A stretch of 17,407 nt of DNA from Chloroflexota bacterium (GTDB lineage Bacteria; Chloroflexota; Anaerolineae; Aggregatilineales; Phototrophicaceae), in the NCBI GenBank assembly GCA_003242205.1, contig QGUR01000061.1, positions 1-17,407 of the forward strand, read 5' to 3'. Position 1 is the stretch's first letter. Each line of letters starts with the position of its first letter. A program made the position numbers and the translations under genes. The notes beneath the pieces were generated by a model. That model made no database searches. It saw only the letters and a list, made by a program, of their open reading frames with translations, and was not told the DNA's origin. This document shows, in pieces, positions 13,276 to 17,407 of the stretch.

Positions 13276-14343
13276 ATGAAGATTGCTCAGATTGCGCCAT
13301 TATATGAAAGCGTTCCGCCCAAATACTATGGTGGCACTGAGCGTGTGGTTTCCTGGCTAACAGAAGAACTCGTGCGACAGGGACACGACGTTACGCTGTT
13401 TGCGGCAGGCGACTCGGATACGAAAGCTGAGCTTGTTCCCATCACTCGCTGTGCGTTACGTCTGGACCGGAACGTTGTTGATTATATGGCGCACCATATC
13501 CTTTTGTTGGAAAAGGTGGCTAAGCGCGCGCATGAGTTTGACATCATCCACTCTCATGTCGATTACCTCCTGTTCCCGATTGTCCGTCGGATGAACGTTC
13601 CCCTTTTGACGACGCTGCACGGCCGCCTCGACTTGCCCGATCTCCAACCGCTGTACCGCGAATACAGGGACATGCCGTTGGTGTCAATTTCCGACACGCA
13701 GCGCGAACCGCTACCGTTTGCCAATTGGGTGGCGACAGTGCATCATGGCTTGCCTGCCGACCTGCATACCTACCGGGACAAACCGGGGAAATATCTGGCT
13801 TTTCTGGGGCGAATTTCGCCGGAGAAGCGAGTCGATCTGGCAATCGAAATCGCGACACGTGTTGGTATGCCGCTTAAAATCGCCGCCAAGGTTGACCGGG
13901 TTGACCGGGAATACCATGAAACGGTCATCAAGCCGCTGCTCAAACGCCCGAATATCGAATTTATCGGCGAAATTGGCGACAAGGAGAAATCCGAGTTTCT
14001 GGGCAATGCCTACGCGCTTTTGTTCCCGATTGACTGGCCCGAACCGTTTGGACTGGTCATGATCGAAGCAATGGCGTGTGGCACGCCAGTCATTGCGCGG
14101 CGCTGTGGCGCAGTTCCAGAGGTTTTGGAGCACGGGGTCACCGGCTTTATCGTCGACGACGTGGAAGAGGCCGTTCGCGCTGTGGAACAGGTTCCAACGC
14201 TGAACCGCAGGCGAATTCGTGAGGTGTTTGAGAAGCGCTTTACCGCCGAGCGCATGGCCTTCAACTATGTCCGGCAGTATGAGCGGCTCCTGAACAAGCA
14301 GCGTGTGAAGACGGCGAAGCCGTTGGTGCATTCTGCGGCGTAA
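13276..14343 (+). CDS. Glycosyltransferase family 4 (GT-B fold)
   Basis: A 355-residue cytoplasmic glycosyltransferase. The N-terminal acceptor domain begins MKIAQIAPLYESVPPKYYGG with the glycine-containing GGTERVVSWLTEELVRQGH motif. The C-terminal donor domain starts near LAFLGRISPEKRVDLAIEIA (about 174-193). It contains the EX7E motif of retaining GT4 enzymes, Glu256 and Glu264 in EPFGLVMIEAMACGTPVIA, followed by GAVPEVLEHGVTGF. It would transfer a sugar from a nucleotide donor to an unknown acceptor, such as a lipid, polysaccharide or small compatible solute. GGAGG lies 8 bases before the ATG. It is a single-gene unit with its own terminator, divergent from Hsp20, so a stress link is possible but unproven. 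Confidence 0.95.
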   Translation: MKIAQIAPLYESVPPKYYGGTERVVSWLTEELVRQGHDVTLFAAGDSDTKAELVPITRCALRLDRNVVDYMAHHILLLEKVAKRAHEFDIIHSHVDYLLFPIVRRMNVPLLTTLHGRLDLPDLQPLYREYRDMPLVSISDTQREPLPFANWVATVHHGLPADLHTYRDKPGKYLAFLGRISPEKRVDLAIEIATRVGMPLKIAAKVDRVDREYHETVIKPLLKRPNIEFIGEIGDKEKSEFLGNAYALLFPIDWPEPFGLVMIEAMACGTPVIARRCGAVPEVLEHGVTGFIVDDVEEAVRAVEQVPTLNRRRIREVFEKRFTAERMAFNYVRQYERLLNKQRVKTAKPLVHSAA

Positions 14344-14377
14344 AACCGCCAGTACACGCGCGTTCTGTTCAAACATG

Positions 14378-14401
14378 CCCGGTCATTCGACCGGGTTTTT
14401 T
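14378..14401 (+). terminator. Rho-independent terminator of the glycosyltransferase gene
   Basis: CCCGGTC (14378-14384) and GACCGGG (14389-14395) form a 7-bp GC-rich stem with a 4-base loop, followed by six T (14396-14401). It starts 35 bases after the stop codon. Confidence 0.92.
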
Positions 14402-14504
14402 GTTCCGGCTAGCGTTCTTCATCAGGGCATCTGCGGCAAAAGAGATGAGTTCATGCCGAAGCGCAGAGCGTCATGAACCTGCGCGACCGCCAGTAGGGAA
14501 GAAA

Positions 14505-14529
14505 GACGCCCGGCAAATCGCCGGGCGTC
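14505..14529 (-). terminator. Terminator hairpin of the giant repeat-protein gene
   Basis: A perfect 10-bp GC-rich stem, GACGCCCGGC (14505-14514) and GCCGGGCGTC (14520-14529), with a 5-base loop, 6 bases after the stop codon on the minus strand. It is followed there by TTTCTTCCC, a weak U-tract. Confidence 0.75.
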
Positions 14530-14535
14530 GTGTCC

Positions 14536-17407
14536 TTAACCCTCGGCTTGCTCGCCGACGGTCAGATTGTGCCTGATGACCTCAAAATTGACCCACGCAT
14601 AATCCTGATTATTGATGGTTATGCTCCCTGTCGCCGGGTTTGCGACCGCCAGAGCATCGCGCACGCGCTGCGCTTCCGCTTCCGTTGCCACAGTCAGGTT
14701 AAATTCCAGCACATCCACGCCGCCGGTGTTGGGGCCGCCGTCGATGACCAGCCGCACGACAGCGCCATCGCCGAGCGTGACGGTATCAGCGCCGTCCCCG
14801 GCCAGTAGTCGTGATGCCGTTCCCCGGTGTACGATCACGTCATCGCCGGGGCCTGTGTCCACGTCGCCATCAACCCGGCTATCCAGCGCGTTTTCGATGT
14901 AATCATCGCCTGCGCCGGTCAGGATATTGTCACCAACCAGCCCGGCGTTGTTGATACGGTCGTTATGCGTTGGTTGCTCGTCTTCGCTCTCCGACGTTAA
15001 GGGGACATCTGTAAAGACGGTTGTGCTGGCAATGATGCTGCCACCGATTTCGCCTTCGTTATTGACCGTGTTGTTGCCGTTGCCCAGATCGAGATCGCCT
15101 TCGATCACACCGGACACATCGTTCCAGAGGGAATCGTCGCCTTCTCCGGCACGCATACTGCCTTCGATGTTTCCGCTGTTGTAAATCACGTTCGCGCCTT
15201 CTCCGGCATCGACATCCTGAAGTACGTCGCCGCCGAACAGGATGGTGATCGAGTCGTCGCCATCGCCGGCTACAATGCTGCGTTTCACCGTACCGCTATT
15301 GGTGATCGAGTCGTTGCCATCGCCGCCGTCGATATCGAGAGCCACATCGTCGCGATTGATCAGCGTATCGTCTCCGCGACCGCCGCGCAGGTTCTCCGTA
15401 TTCCCCCGGTTCTCCAGCGAGTCGTTGCCGTCGCCGCCATCCAGATCGCCATCGAGGTTTTCGGACAGGTTCAGCAGCGTGTCATTTCCGCTGTCGCCGC
15501 GTACGCTGCCATGAATGACGCTGTCATCGTCGATTTCAATGCGGTCGTTGCCGGATTGCCCATCGACATCCCCTTCGACATGGCTGTTGTCGATCTGGAT
15601 CGAGTCATCTCCGGCCTGCCCGAAGACATCGGCGACCACGACCGTATCGAGGAGCACGGTATCCTGTCCCGATCCGGCCTGAAGATCTCCGCCAATCGTG
15701 CTGTTGCCGGCGTCGATCAGGTCATCACCGTCGTCGCCGTTGATCTGGTCGCCGACCACCGTATTCCGTAACTGCACACGATCATTGCCTTCGCCCGCCT
15801 CGATATCGTCGCCAATCGTGCTTGCGTCGACCGAGAGAACGTCATTTCCGCTTTCACCGCTCAGGTCGGACAGGATACGGCTGTTTTGCACGTCGACGAC
15901 GTCGTCGCCTGCGCCCGCCAGCACTTCGACGCCAATATCGCCTCTGGCGATGGTCAGCGAGTCATTGCCGTCTCCGGCGCGAATGCTTCCGCCGCGCAAG
16001 GTGCTGTTTCTGACCGTGATGGTGTCATTGCCGTCATTCGCGATGACATTACGCCCAAGGGTGCTTTCGCTGATTTCGATGATATCGGCGCTGTGGCCGG
16101 TACGAACATCCAGCCCGACACTCGAACTGGCGATATGGACCGAAAGGACGCCTTCAGTGCCGGATATACTGCCGTCGATGGTGCTGATACCGACGTCGAT
16201 CAGCGCGTCGCCTGCGCCTGCTTCGACATCGCCGTTGATATCGCTGCCATTAATCGACAGGGTGTCGTCGCCATCGCCGCTCATGACATGCCGCCCGATG
16301 TTGCTGCTCACGATGGTGAGCGAGTCCTGTCCCTGCTCGCTAATGACATCAAGGTTGACGGTCGTTCCGGTGAGTGAGAGCGTGTTGTTGCCATCGCCCG
16401 CGAGCAGGCTGCGCCCGATAACGCTGCCCGAAGCGGTTACGGTGTCATTGTCCGGCCCAACGTCGAGATTGCCGCTGCCGAGATCGACATTATCAAGTGT
16501 GACCGTGTCGTCGCCCGCGCCCGTGATCAGGTGCCGCCCAAGTGTGCTTCCAGTCACCGTGATCGAATCGAAGCCGGTTGTCGAAATCACGTCCGAGCCG
16601 ATGGTGGCATTTTCAAAGCGCCATAGCTGCTGGCCTTCAAATCCGGTAACCGTACCGCCGACTTCGCTCGACGTCAGGTCGATCTGATTGTCGCCGCCAT
16701 CGACGTCGACATTGCCGTCAATGGTCGTATTTCCGGCGGTCAGCGTATCATTGCCCGTGCCTGTCAGCACGTCGCGGCCTACGGTGCTGGTCGCCAGTGC
16801 CAGCGCGTCGTCGCCATCGCCCGCGCTGATGTCTGAGGTGACACTGCTGTCGCTTACGCTGATCGTATCGTTGCCGCTCTCGCCTTGAATATGGCGTCCA
16901 ATGGTGCTGGTTCCGACAACCAGCGAGTCATGGCCTTCACCGCCGAGGATGTCATTGCTGACGTTAGACGCCGTGACCGTAATAAGATCGTCTCCCACAT
17001 CGCCACGGACATTGACGACGCTGGAATTGGTCGCGGTCAGCAGGTCGTTGCCTGCCGCGCCCTCGATATCCTCGCCAATCGTGCTATCGACGGCGCGCAC
17101 GGTATCGTCGCCGGCGTTGCCCGTCACGCTGCGGCCGATGTCACTGCCGCTGACGTCGATCACGTCGCTGCCGCCTTCACCATCGACGCGGCCACCAACG
17201 CGCGCTCCGCTGACGGTCAGCGTGTCGTTCTGGTCACCACCGAGCACGGCCATCGTCACAACGCCGCCGCTGACCGTGACCTGATCCGCGCCGTCGCCGC
17301 CCTGCACGCCAAGCAGGTTGCTGTTGGTTGATGACAGGTTGTCTGCTCCCGCACCGCCGAGCAGGTTGCCGCCCAGCGTGCTTGCGCCCACGCTGACGAC
17401 ATCGTTG
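14536..17407 (-). CDS. Giant 20-residue-coil repeat protein with GxGxD turns (RTX-like beta-solenoid), 5' end off the right edge
   Basis: The frame is open from the window edge to the stop at 14536, giving about 956 residues of a longer protein. It consists of about 43 tandem units of roughly 20 residues. A typical unit is AGDGDDALALATSTVGRDVL, consensus xxGxGxDxIxIxxSTIGxDV. The GxGxD/N turn resembles the calcium-binding turn of RTX repeats, but occurs once per 20 residues, not per 9, so a right-handed beta-helix with one coil per unit is likely. In the C-terminal third the STIG half is replaced by Asn-rich forms (SITNSGTVKRSI). The last 70 or so residues (from DGGPNTGGVDVLEFNL) are non-repetitive and may be a capping domain. 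It is probably secreted or surface-bound, judged from composition alone; the signal would lie outside the window. The product is very acidic and almost free of Lys and Cys. Long open frames on the other strand here are by-products of the repeat. Confidence 0.88.
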   Translation of the reverse strand, partial: NDVVSVGASTLGGNLLGGAGADNLSSTNSNLLGVQGGDGADQVTVSGGVVTMAVLGGDQNDTLTVSGARVGGRVDGEGGSDVIDVSGSDIGRSVTGNAGDDTVRAVDSTIGEDIEGAAGNDLLTATNSSVVNVRGDVGDDLITVTASNVSNDILGGEGHDSLVVGTSTIGRHIQGESGNDTISVSDSSVTSDISAGDGDDALALATSTVGRDVLTGTGNDTLTAGNTTIDGNVDVDGGDNQIDLTSSEVGGTVTGFEGQQLWRFENATIGSDVISTTGFDSITVTGSTLGRHLITGAGDDTVTLDNVDLGSGNLDVGPDNDTVTASGSVIGRSLLAGDGNNTLSLTGTTVNLDVISEQGQDSLTIVSSNIGRHVMSGDGDDTLSINGSDINGDVEAGAGDALIDVGISTIDGSISGTEGVLSVHIASSSVGLDVRTGHSADIIEISESTLGRNVIANDGNDTITVRNSTLRGGSIRAGDGNDSLTIARGDIGVEVLAGAGDDVVDVQNSRILSDLSGESGNDVLSVDASTIGDDIEAGEGNDRVQLRNTVVGDQINGDDGDDLIDAGNSTIGGDLQAGSGQDTVLLDTVVVADVFGQAGDDSIQIDNSHVEGDVDGQSGNDRIEIDDDSVIHGSVRGDSGNDTLLNLSENLDGDLDGGDGNDSLENRGNTENLRGGRGDDTLINRDDVALDIDGGDGNDSITNSGTVKRSIVAGDGDDSITILFGGDVLQDVDAGEGANVIYNSGNIEGSMRAGEGDDSLWNDVSGVIEGDLDLGNGNNTVNNEGEIGGSIIASTTVFTDVPLTSESEDEQPTHNDRINNAGLVGDNILTGAGDDYIENALDSRVDGDVDTGPGDDVIVHRGTASRLLAGDGADTVTLGDGAVVRLVIDGGPNTGGVDVLEFNLTVATEAEAQRVRDALAVANPATGSITINNQDYAWVNFEVIRHNLTVGEQAEG
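14790..17391 (-). repeat. About 60-bp degenerate tandem repeats encoding the solenoid coils
   Basis: The coding sequence repeats with a 57-66 bp period over some 2.6 kb. Recurring plus-strand words such as GTCATTGCCGTC, GTCGTCGCC and AATCGTGCT mark the GND/GDD turns and the STIG steps. Copies are diverged, with no long identical blocks that I could see, so the array seems old rather than newly amplified. Confidence 0.75.

Noticed and set aside
15698..16687. Long plus-strand open frame of 329 codons
   Set aside because: It lies opposite the solenoid gene. Its Ser/Pro/Leu-rich composition is what the reverse complement of Gly/Asp/Thr repeats gives, it has no Shine-Dalgarno sequence, and the minus strand has a longer, family-like product.
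14536..17407. CRISPR array or other short DNA repeat array
   Set aside because: The repetition has a roughly 60-bp codon-based period with diverged copies in an open frame, without identical repeats or unique spacers.

Overview
The window reads as one contiguous stretch of a moderately GC-rich bacterial chromosome. The gene style suggests Chloroflexota, perhaps Anaerolineae: a LacI-controlled CUT1 sugar transporter without its own ATPase, a solute-binding protein with an SPase I-type signal and no lipobox, and large Gly/Asp-rich repeat proteins. That placement is an inference from gene content; no rRNA or other marker gene is present. I see no tRNA, CRISPR array, transposase or phage gene.

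Region 1 (1-5137, minus strand) is a sugar catabolic operon read in the order LacI regulator, solute-binding protein, MalF-type permease, MalG-type permease, family 3 glycoside hydrolase. The hydrolase runs off the left edge. A TTGACA-N18-TACGAT promoter overlapped by two LacI-type operators lies directly upstream of the regulator, so the operon is probably autoregulated. A strong hairpin separates the binding-protein gene from the permeases. The neighbouring GH3 suggests uptake and cleavage of a beta-linked oligosaccharide.

Region 2 (5295-6981) holds a four-helix membrane protein of unknown function (plus) facing an SDR-family oxidoreductase with substituted catalytic residues (minus); a hairpin lies between them.

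Region 3 (7055-11284, plus) holds a complex inverted repeat and a candidate promoter, then two adjacent ABC exporter half-transporters. Their motifs show a heterodimer with one degenerate ATP site (LDD in the first, LSQGQ in the second). Downstream on the same strand are a 29-codon Trp-containing mini-ORF and, in the same frame after a TAG, a 77-residue protein made almost wholly of 9-residue repeats (ILSIGSAGS type) with Ser at every third position. This is the most unusual gene in the window.

Region 4 (11294-12950, minus) holds an Hsp20 chaperone with a textbook terminator, then a VOC/glyoxalase-fold protein and a lipocalin-like protein in a likely two-gene operon.

Region 5 (12951-14401) holds a 325-bp divergent intergenic region with two inverted repeats, then a GT4 glycosyltransferase with its own terminator.

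Region 6 (14505-17407, minus) is the 3' end of a giant repeat protein: more than 950 residues of about 43 tandem coils of roughly 20 residues, each with a GxGxD-type turn, ending in a short non-repeat domain and a terminator hairpin. Its 5' end lies beyond the right edge.
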